Part shown: positions 44,728 to 53,412 of the stretch, piece after piece | Layout of the letters: each line of letters starts with the position of its first letter | Numbering within the stretch: the first letter of the stretch is position 1 | Assembly (NCBI GenBank): GCA_050633465.1 | Contig: JBOEGO010000020.1 | Coordinates: 115,622-179,621 of the forward strand | DNA length: 64,000 bases | Reading direction: 5' to 3' | Origin: UBA3069 sp050633465 | GTDB taxonomy: Bacteria > Pseudomonadota > Alphaproteobacteria > Rhodobacterales > Rhodobacteraceae | Position numbers and translations under genes: made by a program | The notes under the pieces: model-generated | What the model saw: only the letters and a program-made list of their open reading frames with translations | Told to the model about the DNA's origin: nothing | Databases searched by the model: none

Positions 44728-44865
44728 TGGCGCAGGCCCTTTTCGTAAAACATTCACGGACAATTAAGCCGCGTTCATGCTAAATGCAACGTGACCCAAA
44801 GACAGGCTTGCCTGAACGGGCTGACGTAGGGCAGGCTCACGTCAGGAATGATGGAGGATGAGAGT

Positions 44866-45246
44866 ATGAAATTTTTCGCAATCACGGCTGCGCTGGTTCT
44901 GTCTGCGGGGGCGGTTGTGGCCGATCCGGTTCTGGGCACATGGAAAACACAGGTCGATGACGGGGCCTATGCCCATGTCGCTATGGCCAAATGCGGCAAT
45001 TCCATTTGTGGCACCATCGCCCGCACGTTCAACAGCGATGGCGAATATAATTCCGCCAACAAGGGTAAAAAACTGGTCTGGGATATGAAATCCGAGGGCA
45101 AGGGAAATTATGCCAATGGTAAGATATGGCAACCTTCCTCGGGTAAGACCTATAAATCCAAAATGTCGCTTTCGGGCAATTCGCTCAAGGTGTCGGGCTG
45201 CGTTGGCCCGATCTGCAAAAAACAAACATGGAGCCGTGTAAACTAG
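44866..45246 (+). CDS. DUF2147 secreted protein
   Basis: Protein of 126 aa with signal peptide (MKFFAITAALVLSAGAVVA) and the DUF2147 pattern: DPVLGTWKTQ, AKCGNSICGTIAR and the ending VGPICKKQTWSRV, with four cysteines likely in disulfides. It is on the opposite strand from the surrounding his genes (hisH upstream, hisA downstream) and has its own terminator, so it interrupts the operon. Confidence 0.9.
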   Translation: MKFFAITAALVLSAGAVVADPVLGTWKTQVDDGAYAHVAMAKCGNSICGTIARTFNSDGEYNSANKGKKLVWDMKSEGKGNYANGKIWQPSSGKTYKSKMSLSGNSLKVSGCVGPICKKQTWSRVN

Positions 45247-45283
45247 GCGGTTCAACCGGGCCTGCGCACCGTTCGGGGCGCGC

Positions 45284-45331
45284 GCAACAATAATGGGCCC
45301 GCGCCGTTCGGCGTGGGCCTTGTTTGTTGCG
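45284..45331. terminator. Intrinsic terminator between DUF2147 and hisH ends
   Basis: Core stem GGCCCGCGCC/GGCGTGGGCC (45296-45319) with loop GTTC, extended by GCAACAA...TTGTTGC outer pairs; T-rich on the plus strand. It lies between convergent genes and may work in both directions. Confidence 0.85.
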
Positions 45332-45352
45332 CCCCTCTGCTCGGAAAATCCC

Positions 45353-45991
45353 TCAGGGCATCCAGCGCAGGAAATTCGCGATCAGGTGCAGGCCGGTTTT
45401 CTGGCTTTTTTCGGGGTGGAATTGCATGCCCAACAGGTTGTCACGGCCCACAATCGCGGTGATGTCGCCCGCGTAATCCACATGGGCCAGCCGCTCTGCA
45501 TCATCCGCCACGCGGAAATGGTAGCTGTGAACGAAATAGCAATGCTGGCCGGTTTCGACGCCGTCGAACACGGGGTGCGGGTGGTCGATCACCAGATCGT
45601 TCCAGCCCATGTGCGGCACCTTTAGCGCAGGATCGGCGGGCGCGATTTTTGCCACTTCGCCGCCGATCCAGTCAAATCCCGGGGTGGGGGTATATTCCAA
45701 CCCGCGCGTCGCCATCATCTGCATCCCGATGCAAATGCCAAGGAAGGGCTGGGCGCGTTCGATCACGCTTTCCTCCATCGCCTCGAACACGCCGCGATGG
45801 TCGAACAATTCCTTGCGACATGCGGGAAACGCCCCGTCACCGGGCAGCACAACGCGGCTGGCGCGGCGGATCACATCGGGGTCGGATGTGACGATCACCT
45901 CGCCTGCGCCGACCTCGGTCGCCATGCGTTGAAATGCTTTTTCTGCCGAATGCAGGTTGCCGCTTTCGTAATCGACGATGACTGTAACCAT
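45353..45991 (-). CDS. hisH: Imidazole glycerol phosphate synthase, glutaminase subunit
   Basis: Class I glutamine amidotransferase of 212 aa that supplies ammonia to HisF. Motifs: VDYESGNLHSAEKAF, VLPGDGAFPAC, the nucleophile elbow PFLGICIGMQMMA with catalytic Cys, and GMQFHPEKSQKTG with the catalytic His-Glu. It begins 4 nt after hisB. Confidence 0.97.
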   Translation of the reverse strand: MVTVIVDYESGNLHSAEKAFQRMATEVGAGEVIVTSDPDVIRRASRVVLPGDGAFPACRKELFDHRGVFEAMEESVIERAQPFLGICIGMQMMATRGLEYTPTPGFDWIGGEVAKIAPADPALKVPHMGWNDLVIDHPHPVFDGVETGQHCYFVHSYHFRVADDAERLAHVDYAGDITAIVGRDNLLGMQFHPEKSQKTGLHLIANFLRWMP

Positions 45992-45995
45992 CTGA

Positions 45996-46583
45996 CTACA
46001 AAGCACCCTTTGTCGAAGGAATCGCGCCGGAGGTGCGCGGGTCTACCTCGACCGCTTCGCGCAGGGCGCGGGCGACCGATTTGAACGTGGCCTCGGCGAT
46101 GTGGTGGCTGTTGATGCCGTGCAGCGCGTCGATATGCAGGGTGATGCCGCCATGGGTCGACAGCGCCTGAAAAAATTCGCGCACCAGTTCGCAATCGAAG
46201 GCTCCGATTTTGGCGGTGGGCAGGTCCGCGTTCCAGATCAGGAACGGGCGCGCCGACAGGTCCAGCGCGCAACGCACCAGCGCGTCATCCATCGGCAACA
46301 GGCAGGCGCCATAGCGGCGGATGCCCTTTTTGTCGCCCAGGGCCTGCGCCAGCGCCTGACCCAGCGCGATGCCCGTATCCTCCACCGTGTGGTGGTCATC
46401 AATGTGGTAATCGCCCTTGGCGCTGATGGTCATGTCGATCAGGGAATGGCGCGCCAGCTGGTCCAGCATATGGTCGAAAAACCCGACACCCGTCTGGTTG
46501 TCATATGTGCCGGTCCCGTCCAGATTGACCGCGACCGAAATCGTGGTTTCTGCGGTGTTGCGTTCGATCTTTGCGCTGCGCAT
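45996..46583 (-). CDS. hisB: Imidazoleglycerol-phosphate dehydratase
   Basis: Manganese enzyme of 195 aa for the sixth step of histidine biosynthesis. Metal-binding motifs: FFDHMLDQLARHS, GDYHIDDHHTVEDTGIALGQAL and HGINSHHIAEATFKS. This is the single-function form (no phosphatase domain). First gene of the his cluster in the window. Confidence 0.97.
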   Translation of the reverse strand: MRSAKIERNTAETTISVAVNLDGTGTYDNQTGVGFFDHMLDQLARHSLIDMTISAKGDYHIDDHHTVEDTGIALGQALAQALGDKKGIRRYGACLLPMDDALVRCALDLSARPFLIWNADLPTAKIGAFDCELVREFFQALSTHGGITLHIDALHGINSHHIAEATFKSVARALREAVEVDPRTSGAIPSTKGAL

Positions 46584-46735
46584 CTTGCTGTCTCCGTCAT
46601 CGCTTTGGCCCGCTTATAGGCGGGGCAGCGGCACGAGGGAAGGGTTGCCCGCGCCAAGGTGCTTTGTCTTTGCGCGGATGTGGCGTAAACTCGTCATATA
46701 GTTGTGATAATACCTTTTTAGACGGACCATAGATC

Positions 46736-48547
46736 ATGCGATTTTTGCTGATGTTCCTGCTGGCGCTTGCCGCCTGCACTCCGCGCAATCAGGCGCACCG
46801 CGCCTTTGCGCCCGATGCTGTGGAATGCGCAGGCGTGACGCGGGTTCTGGGGGTGTCAAACAATGAGCGGCGTGGCGAAAATGCTGCTGCGGCAGGGTGT
46901 TACCTGCAACGCCACCTGTTGCCCGCACCCGAAACGCGCCCCAATTCCCGCCCGGAGCAGAGCTGGCAAACGCTGGCCAGTCAATCGGGTGCGCCGCTGG
47001 CCGATCCGGCGGGTTATCATCTGGCATTCGTCGAAATCGGCGATGACGGGCAGATGTTGATCGCGGGGCAACTGCCCGCGCTGACGCAGCATCTGGCCGG
47101 GCAAAAGGCGGCAGGGCGGCAGAATGTGGTGGTGGCATTCGTCCATGGCTGGCGACATGATGCCAGCATTGGCGACCGCGATGTGCAAAAACTGCGCACG
47201 CTGTTGGGATACAGCCGCGCCGCGCTGAACACGCGCTGCATTCAGGAAGGCAGCTATTGCAACGCCGCCCTCACGGGGGTGTTTGTCGGCTGGCGCGGGC
47301 GCTCATTCGCCGAACCCCTGCTGACGGCGGATGGCGGATTTTCGCCCTTTGCCTTGGGCGCGTTTCCAACGGTCTGGGATCGCAAGGAAAAATCCGGCCA
47401 ACATGCGGGGCGTGCCCTGCAAATCCTGCGCGGAGTCGAGGGGGCATTGACCCTGAAACAGGGCAGCGCAACAGCGGATAAGATGCTGGTGTTCGGCCAT
47501 TCCTTTGGTGGCAATATGTTGGCCAATGCGATGGAACAGCCCATGCTGGATGCGATCCGACGCCACCCGATGCCACCGCAAGGGCGCGACGGCGCACAGA
47601 TGCGCCCTGTGCTGGGCGATCTGGTGGTGCTGATCAACCCGGCCTCTGAATCGCGGCACTGGACCTCGATGCAGCGGGCCTTGCGTGCCAAATCGGGCAT
47701 GGATGATCCGCAAAACTGGTTGACCGCTGCGGTGGATGCGGATGGCACGACCAGGGTGGACCCGGATCGCTGGCGGCAACTAGCCCCGTGGCGGCGCATG
47801 TTCCCGATGGATCAACGCCCCGTTTATATTTCGATCACCGCAACCGACAACTGGCTGACCCGCAACCCGACGCGGCGCGTGGCCTATGATGCGGCCACGG
47901 GTGCCCTGTTTCCACTGGCGCAGAAACTGGCCGGCAAAAAGGGCGAGGCCACCCGCACCATCGGCCATTTGCGCCCGCAATACGCCAGTGGCCGGCGCAA
48001 GGTGCTGACCGGCCCGCCGGTGGGTGCGACCCATGAATTCAGCGTCAATCAGGGCACAGGGCAGCGCGCCAGCTACAAACTGTCGGCGCAGGTTGAAACC
48101 TCGTGGTGTGACCCGGCGGCGGGGTGGTTGCGCGCCACGCGGGATGACCAGATCGCGCAGGGCTGGTCCTTTGGGGATGGTTGGGATTACGGGTTGGACC
48201 CGGATGCCGCAGCTTCGCGCCTGACGGCGGCGGAAAACATTGCACGCGGGGTCAATCCTGCTTCGGTGCAGTGGCGTCATTCGCTGAACCTGCGCGGGCG
48301 GCCCAATCTGTGGTCAGTGGTGCCGGGGCGTGCGCCGATCTGGAATGTGCGGGCGCTGGATACGGCGGTGCGCGAACACGGCGAATATGTGAATTATCCG
48401 CTGTGGTGCGCCATCAACCAGCTGGTGCTGGATGATGTGGTGACGGTGCGCCCGCGCGATCAGGACCTGCTGGATGACATGTGGATGGAGGAAGCCGTAG
48501 CCGATTACAGCCCGCCCCCTGTTAACCCCGAAGCCACGCAACAGTGA
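46736..48547 (+). CDS. Large lipoprotein with alpha/beta hydrolase domain
   Basis: Protein of 603 aa with a short lipoprotein signal (MRFLLMFLLALAAC, lipobox LAAC). The hydrolase fold is indicated by VVVAFVHGWRHDAS (oxyanion region) and LVFGHSFGGNMLANAM (nucleophile elbow, Ser in GHSFGG). The C-terminal 250 residues match no family I know. Several cysteines suggest a periplasmic or surface position. Substrate unknown. Divergent from hisB. Confidence 0.82.
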   Translation: MRFLLMFLLALAACTPRNQAHRAFAPDAVECAGVTRVLGVSNNERRGENAAAAGCYLQRHLLPAPETRPNSRPEQSWQTLASQSGAPLADPAGYHLAFVEIGDDGQMLIAGQLPALTQHLAGQKAAGRQNVVVAFVHGWRHDASIGDRDVQKLRTLLGYSRAALNTRCIQEGSYCNAALTGVFVGWRGRSFAEPLLTADGGFSPFALGAFPTVWDRKEKSGQHAGRALQILRGVEGALTLKQGSATADKMLVFGHSFGGNMLANAMEQPMLDAIRRHPMPPQGRDGAQMRPVLGDLVVLINPASESRHWTSMQRALRAKSGMDDPQNWLTAAVDADGTTRVDPDRWRQLAPWRRMFPMDQRPVYISITATDNWLTRNPTRRVAYDAATGALFPLAQKLAGKKGEATRTIGHLRPQYASGRRKVLTGPPVGATHEFSVNQGTGQRASYKLSAQVETSWCDPAAGWLRATRDDQIAQGWSFGDGWDYGLDPDAAASRLTAAENIARGVNPASVQWRHSLNLRGRPNLWSVVPGRAPIWNVRALDTAVREHGEYVNYPLWCAINQLVLDDVVTVRPRDQDLLDDMWMEEAVADYSPPPVNPEATQQ

Positions 48548-48645
48548 CCGCGCCATGGCGTTGCACGCGTTGCACCCGCCCCCCCTTTGTGCCAGCAATA
48601 GGCCAAAGCCGCTGATCCGCATCACGCGGCACAAAGGAGCAGAGT

Positions 48646-49035
48646 ATGGTAATGATCAAACAGGCCCTCACATGGCGCAAGGTCGCGATGGCATCGGCGG
48701 TGGCAGCAGGTTTGGCCCTGCCAATGGCCAGCGCCCCCACCCCCGCCATGGCCGAGCGCCGCGTTTATTCCAATGACGAGGCAGAGGCATTGAAATGCGT
48801 CTATCTGCTGTCATTCACCGCCGCATTCATGGAACGGCAGGGCCTGTTGGGCACCCGCGACAAAGAGGTGCTGTTCGCATTGTCCGCGATCATGCTGCAA
48901 AAATATGTGTCCGGCACGCAGCGCCAGAAACTGCTGGGAGTAGAGGCCGTGGGCAAACGCCGCAACACGCGCCAGACGCTGGAACAGTTTCAGAAACAGT
49001 CCAAATATTGCGCCCGCCGTTTTCCGGTGAATTGA
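48646..49035 (+). CDS. Secreted protein of unknown function
   Basis: Protein of 129 aa with a signal peptide (about residues 1-35, cleaved after PAMA) preceded by a strong AAAGGAG. The mature part is helical and basic, with two cysteines (LKCVYLLSF and KYCARRF). No family recognised. Ends 40 nt before a strong terminator. Confidence 0.8.
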   Translation: MVMIKQALTWRKVAMASAVAAGLALPMASAPTPAMAERRVYSNDEAEALKCVYLLSFTAAFMERQGLLGTRDKEVLFALSAIMLQKYVSGTQRQKLLGVEAVGKRRNTRQTLEQFQKQSKYCARRFPVN

Positions 49036-49074
49036 CCGGCGCCTTGGCCCGCATAGCGGAAACGGCGAATATAG

Positions 49075-49108
49075 AAAAAGCCGCGATGATTGCTCATCGC
49101 GGCTTTTT
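49075..49108. terminator. Intrinsic terminator, symmetrical
   Basis: Perfect 15-bp stem AAAAAGCCGCGATGA around loop TTGC; A/T tails on both sides allow use from both strands, by the secreted-protein gene and by tRNA-Gly. Confidence 0.93.
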
Positions 49109-49132
49109 CTATCACTCCCGTGAGGGAGATAT

Positions 49133-49207
49133 TGGAGCGGGCGAGGCGATTCGAACGCCCGACCCTAACCTTGGCAAGGTTATGCTCTACCCCTGAGCTA
49201 CGCCCGC
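49133..49207 (-). tRNA. tRNA-Gly (GCC), copy 1
   Basis: 75 nt with encoded CCA: acceptor GCGGGCG/CGCCCGC, D-arm GCTCAGGGGTAGAGC, anticodon loop TTGCCAA, T-loop TTCGAAT. Identical to the copy at 57158-57232, together with 23 nt of 5' flank. Confidence 0.97.
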
Positions 49208-49306
49208 TTCCTTGGGTGAGGCGTGGAATAAGAAATCCCCGCGCTATCCGCAAGTGCTAAATGCACCAGCTGCGTAAAAAACTGCGTTGCACTGCATGGC
49301 GCGGGC

Positions 49307-49711
49307 TTAGCCCCGGTTTTCGTCGCGCGCCACCGGGCCGCCTGCGGGTTCCCATGCGGAAAATCCCTCGCGCAGGTGGGCGCAGTCAAATCCCATGTCG
49401 TTCAGCGTGGCCACGGTCAGGGCAGACCGCCAACCGCTGGCGCAATGGAACACGAATGTTTTGTCCTGTTGGCCGAATATATCCTTGTAATAGGGGCTGG
49501 TGGGGTCGACCCAGAATTCGATCATGCCGCGGGGCGCGTGGAATGCACCGGGGATGTAACCGCCGCGCTGGCGTTCGCGGATGTCGCGCAGATCGACGAT
49601 CACCACGTCGGGGTCATCCAGCATGGCGATCAGATCCCCGGTTTCGACCTCTTTGATACGGGCGCGGGCGGCGGCGACCATATCTGCGACGGTGGTTTTC
49701 AGTTCGGCCAT
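49307..49711 (-). CDS. Rhodanese-like sulfurtransferase
   Basis: Single-domain rhodanese of 134 aa. The active-site loop is FVFHCASGWRSAL (CxxGxR form) with the catalytic cysteine; VVIVDLRDIRERQRGGYIPGAFHAPRG is the usual CH2A region (key VDLRD..E). Likely transfers sulfur to an acceptor in the cytoplasm. Start at 49711; no membrane segment. It lies between pyc and tRNA-Gly on the minus strand, after the pyc terminator. Confidence 0.9.
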   Translation of the reverse strand: MAELKTTVADMVAAARARIKEVETGDLIAMLDDPDVVIVDLRDIRERQRGGYIPGAFHAPRGMIEFWVDPTSPYYKDIFGQQDKTFVFHCASGWRSALTVATLNDMGFDCAHLREGFSAWEPAGGPVARDENRG

Positions 49712-49747
49712 TGCGTTTCCTTTGTTGTTTAGGGCGCAGGCTGGCAC

Positions 49748-49781
49748 GAAAAACGGGCGCAGGCCAGTGGCCGCGCCCGTT
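49748..49781 (-). terminator. Intrinsic terminator of pyc
   Basis: Stem AACGGGCGC/GCGCCCGTT with an inner GGCC-AGT-GGCC helix; on the minus strand it is followed by TTTTT. It lies 22 nt after the pyc stop. Confidence 0.9.
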
Positions 49782-49802
49782 GTTTTGTGACCGGCAAACA
49801 GG

Positions 49803-52800
49803 TTATTCCAGTTCGACCAGCAGGTCCTTGGCGTCGATCTGCCCGCCTGCCTGCACATGCACCGCCTTGACCGTTGCGTCGCGTTCGGCGTGAATGCCGG
49901 TTTCCATCTTCATCGCCTCGATGGTCAGCAGCAAATCGCCCTCTTTCACCTTGGCGCCTGCGGTGACGGCCAGTGATGCCACCACCCCCGGCATCGGTGC
50001 GCCGATGTGGTTGGGGTTGCCCAATTCGGCCTTTGGCCGTGCGGCGGTGGCGGATTTCACCAGACGGTTCGGCACGCGAATGACGCGGGGCTGGCCGTTC
50101 AACTCGAAAAACACCTTCACTTCGCCGTTTTCATCGGTTTCGCCCACAGTTTGCAGACGGATTTCCAGCGTCTTGCCCGGGTCGATTTCGGCGGTGATTT
50201 CCTCGGCCGGTTCCATCCCGTAGAAAAAGGTGCGGGTGGGCAGGCTGCGCACGGGGCCATAGGCGGCGTGGCGTTCCATGTAATCGCTGAACACCTTGGG
50301 ATACATCAGATACCCGTTCAGGTCCTCGTCGTCGATTTCCGCAGGCTCCAGCCCCAGTTTCGCGGCCAGTTCGGCGCGTTTTTCATCCAGATCAACGGGT
50401 TGCAGGTGTTGCCCGGGGCGGTCGGTGTTTGGTTTTTCATCCTTGAGCACCTTGGCGCTGATCCCTGCGGGAAAGCCCCCCGGCGGTTGGCCCAGATTGC
50501 CGCGCATCATATCCACGACCGAGTCGGGGAATGACAAATCAACGGCCGGGTCTTCGACCTGATCGCGCGTCAGTCCCTGGGACACCATCATCAGGGCCAT
50601 ATCGCCTACCACCTTGGACGATGGCGTGACCTTGACGATATCACCGAACATCCGGTTCACATCGGCATAGGTGCGCGCCACGTCGTGCCATTTTTCCTCT
50701 AGGCCCAGACTGCGGGCCTGCGCCTTGAGGTTGGTGAACTGGCCGCCGGGCATTTCGTGCAGGTATACTTCGGATGCGGGGGCCGCCAGACCGGATTCAA
50801 ACGCCACATATTGCGCCCGCACCTGTTCCCAATAGTCCGATATTTCGCGCACATGGTCGATGTTCAGGCCAGTGTCGCGCTCGGTGTGGCGCAGGGCCTC
50901 GACGATCGACCCCAAACAGGCCTGCGAGGTGCCGCCGGAAAACGCATCCATCGCCGCATCCACCGCATCAACGCCTGCGTCCGCAGCGGCCAGAATGGTC
51001 GCGCCCGCAATGCCCGATGTGTCATGGGTGTGGAAATGCACGGGGATGTCCAGTTCATCCTTTAGTGCCTTGACCAGCACCCGCGCGGCCGCGGGTTTCA
51101 ACAGGCCGGCCATATCCTTTAGCCCCAGCACATGTGCGCCAGCGGCCTGCAATTCGCGGCCCATGCCAACGTAATATTTCAGGTCATATTTGGCGCGGTC
51201 CGGGTCCAGAATATCACCGGTATAGCAAATGGTTCCTTCGCAGATTTTGCCCGATTCAATCACCGCATCCATAGCCACGCGCATGTTTTCAACCCAGTTC
51301 AGGCTGTCGAACACGCGAAACACATCCACACCCTTGGCGGCCTCGGCGACAAAGGATTGCACCACATTGTCAGGGTAATTCGTGTATCCCACCCCATTGG
51401 ATGCGCGCAGCAACATCTGCGTCAGCAGGTTCGGCATTTCCTTGCGCAGGTCACGCAACCGCTGCCACGGGCATTCCTGTAGGAAACGATAAGCCACATC
51501 AAAGGTGGCCCCGCCCCAGCATTCGACGCTGAACAGTTGCGCCAGATTGGCCCCATAGGCAGGTGCCACGCGGATCATATCAATCGAACGCATCCGCGTC
51601 GCCAGCAGCGATTGATGCCCGTCGCGCATGGTGGTGTCGGTCAGCAACAGCTGTTTTTGCGCCAGCATCCAGTCGGCCACGGCCTTTGGCCCTTTGGCCT
51701 CCAACAATGTGCGCGACCCGGCGGGTATGGTTTCGCTGTGCAATTCCGGCGGGCGCGGCAGTTTCAATTCCGCCGAGGGTTCGGCCCGCCCCGTGGTTTC
51801 GGGGTGCCCGTTCACGGTGATATCCGCGATATAGGTCAACACCTTGGTGCCACGGTCGCGCCGTGCGGTGAATTCAAACAGGTCGGGCGTTTCGTCGATG
51901 AATTTGGTGGTATATTCGTTCGACAGGAATGTCGGGTGTTTCAGCAGGTTTTCAACAAAGGCGATGTTGGTGGACACGCCCCTGATACGGAATTCGCGCA
52001 AAGCGCGGTCCATGCGGGCAATCGCGGCCTCGGGGGTTGGGGCCCATGCGGTGACCTTGACCAGCAATGAATCGTAATAGCGTGTGATCACCCCGCCCGC
52101 ATAGGCGGTGCCACCATCCAGCCGGATCCCCATGCCCGTGGCGCTGCGATAGGCGGTCAAACGCCCGTAATCAGGGATGAAATTGTTTTGCGGGTCTTCG
52201 GTTGTGATGCGGGTTTGCAGGGCGTGGCCCGACAGGGTGACATCGGCCTGACTGGCGGTTCCCGTGGCCTCGGCCAGGGTCTTGCCCTCGGCAATCTTGA
52301 TCTGGGCCTGCACGATGTCGATGCCTGTCACCTCTTCGGTGACGGTATGTTCGACCTGCACGCGCGGGTTGACCTCGATGAAGTAAAACTTGCCCGAGTC
52401 CATATCCATCAGGAATTCGACAGTGCCCGCGCATTCGTAATTCACATGCTGGCAAATCCGTTTGCCCAGCTCGCAGATTTCCTCGCGCTGTTGCTGGCTC
52501 AGGTATGGGGCGGGGGCGCGTTCCACCACCTTTTGGTTGCGGCGCTGCACCGAACAGTCGCGTTCCCACAGGTGATAGATTTCACCGTGCTGGTCGCCCA
52601 GTATCTGCACCTCGACGTGGCGGGCGCGGATGATCATCTTTTCCAGATATCCCTCGCCATTGCCGAATGCGGCCTCGGCCTCGCGCCGCCCTTCCAGCAC
52701 TTTTTCCTCTAGTTCGGATTCGCCCAGAATGGGGCGCATCCCGCGCCCGCCGCCGCCCCATGACGCCTTGAGCATCAGCGGATACCCTACCGCTGCGGCC

Positions 52801-53249
52801 TCGGCCTTGATTGCGGCCATGTCATCGCCCAACACTTCGGTTGCGGGGATCACGGGCACGCCCGCCTCGATCGCCACGCGCCGCGCGCTGGCCTTGTCGC
52901 CAAGGGCGCGCATGGTGGCGGCCTTTGGCCCGATAAATGTGATTCCGGCGGCGTCGCAGGCATCTACAAATTCAGGGTTCTCCGACAGCAACCCATAGCC
53001 CGGGTGGATCGCATCCGCGCCGCATTCCTTGGCCACGCGGATAATTTCCGGGATGCTTAGATAGGCCGCAACAGGCCCCATTCCCGCGCCGATCCGATAT
53101 GCCTCGTCCGCCTTGAACCGGTGCAGGCCCAGCTTGTCCTCCTCGGCGAAAACGGCGACGGTTTTTTTGCCCATCTCGTTCGCGGCCCGCATGATGCGGA
53201 TGGCAATTTCGCCACGGTTGGCAATCAGGATCTTGTTGAATTCGGGCAT
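49803..53249 (-). CDS. pyc: Pyruvate carboxylase
   Basis: Biotin enzyme of 1148 aa that carboxylates pyruvate to oxaloacetate (anaplerosis). Order of domains: biotin carboxylase (FNKILIANRGEIAIRI, HPGYGLLSENPEF, KASWGGGGRGMR), carboxyltransferase (TDTTMRDGHQSLLATRMR, in parts; metal-binding HFHTHDTSG), and biotin carrier with EAMKMET at the C-terminus, where lysine is biotinylated. The ATG at 53249 fits MPEFNKIL. An A/T-rich motif region lies upstream at 53329-53389. Confidence 0.97.
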   Translation of the reverse strand: MPEFNKILIANRGEIAIRIMRAANEMGKKTVAVFAEEDKLGLHRFKADEAYRIGAGMGPVAAYLSIPEIIRVAKECGADAIHPGYGLLSENPEFVDACDAAGITFIGPKAATMRALGDKASARRVAIEAGVPVIPATEVLGDDMAAIKAEAAAVGYPLMLKASWGGGGRGMRPILGESELEEKVLEGRREAEAAFGNGEGYLEKMIIRARHVEVQILGDQHGEIYHLWERDCSVQRRNQKVVERAPAPYLSQQQREEICELGKRICQHVNYECAGTVEFLMDMDSGKFYFIEVNPRVQVEHTVTEEVTGIDIVQAQIKIAEGKTLAEATGTASQADVTLSGHALQTRITTEDPQNNFIPDYGRLTAYRSATGMGIRLDGGTAYAGGVITRYYDSLLVKVTAWAPTPEAAIARMDRALREFRIRGVSTNIAFVENLLKHPTFLSNEYTTKFIDETPDLFEFTARRDRGTKVLTYIADITVNGHPETTGRAEPSAELKLPRPPELHSETIPAGSRTLLEAKGPKAVADWMLAQKQLLLTDTTMRDGHQSLLATRMRSIDMIRVAPAYGANLAQLFSVECWGGATFDVAYRFLQECPWQRLRDLRKEMPNLLTQMLLRASNGVGYTNYPDNVVQSFVAEAAKGVDVFRVFDSLNWVENMRVAMDAVIESGKICEGTICYTGDILDPDRAKYDLKYYVGMGRELQAAGAHVLGLKDMAGLLKPAAARVLVKALKDELDIPVHFHTHDTSGIAGATILAAADAGVDAVDAAMDAFSGGTSQACLGSIVEALRHTERDTGLNIDHVREISDYWEQVRAQYVAFESGLAAPASEVYLHEMPGGQFTNLKAQARSLGLEEKWHDVARTYADVNRMFGDIVKVTPSSKVVGDMALMMVSQGLTRDQVEDPAVDLSFPDSVVDMMRGNLGQPPGGFPAGISAKVLKDEKPNTDRPGQHLQPVDLDEKRAELAAKLGLEPAEIDDEDLNGYLMYPKVFSDYMERHAAYGPVRSLPTRTFFYGMEPAEEITAEIDPGKTLEIRLQTVGETDENGEVKVFFELNGQPRVIRVPNRLVKSATAARPKAELGNPNHIGAPMPGVVASLAVTAGAKVKEGDLLLTIEAMKMETGIHAERDATVKAVHVQAGGQIDAKDLLVELE

Positions 53250-53328
53250 GGGCAGGCTTCTCCCTTTGGCGCTGTCCGGTTGCGGAATTCCGGCAGAGAA
53301 CGACATGCCGCGATGCAGCGCAAGGGGA

Positions 53329-53389
53329 AATTTGCCAACTGCAAATTTGCAATTTTGCAAATAGCAGGGTGACACAGTTAGCGAAATTT
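53329..53389 (-). promoter_or_regulatory. TTTGCAA-repeat region upstream of pyc
   Basis: Two TTTGCAA units at 53346-53352 and 53354-53360 (8 nt apart), flanked by AATTTGCC and AAATTTGC. They lie about 100 nt upstream of the pyc start. TTTGCAAA-like half-sites are described for ScfR/RamB-type regulators of short-chain acyl-CoA metabolism; binding here is inference. Confidence 0.45.
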
Positions 53390-53412
53390 GCTCCGCAGGG
53401 CGGAACGGTGGC

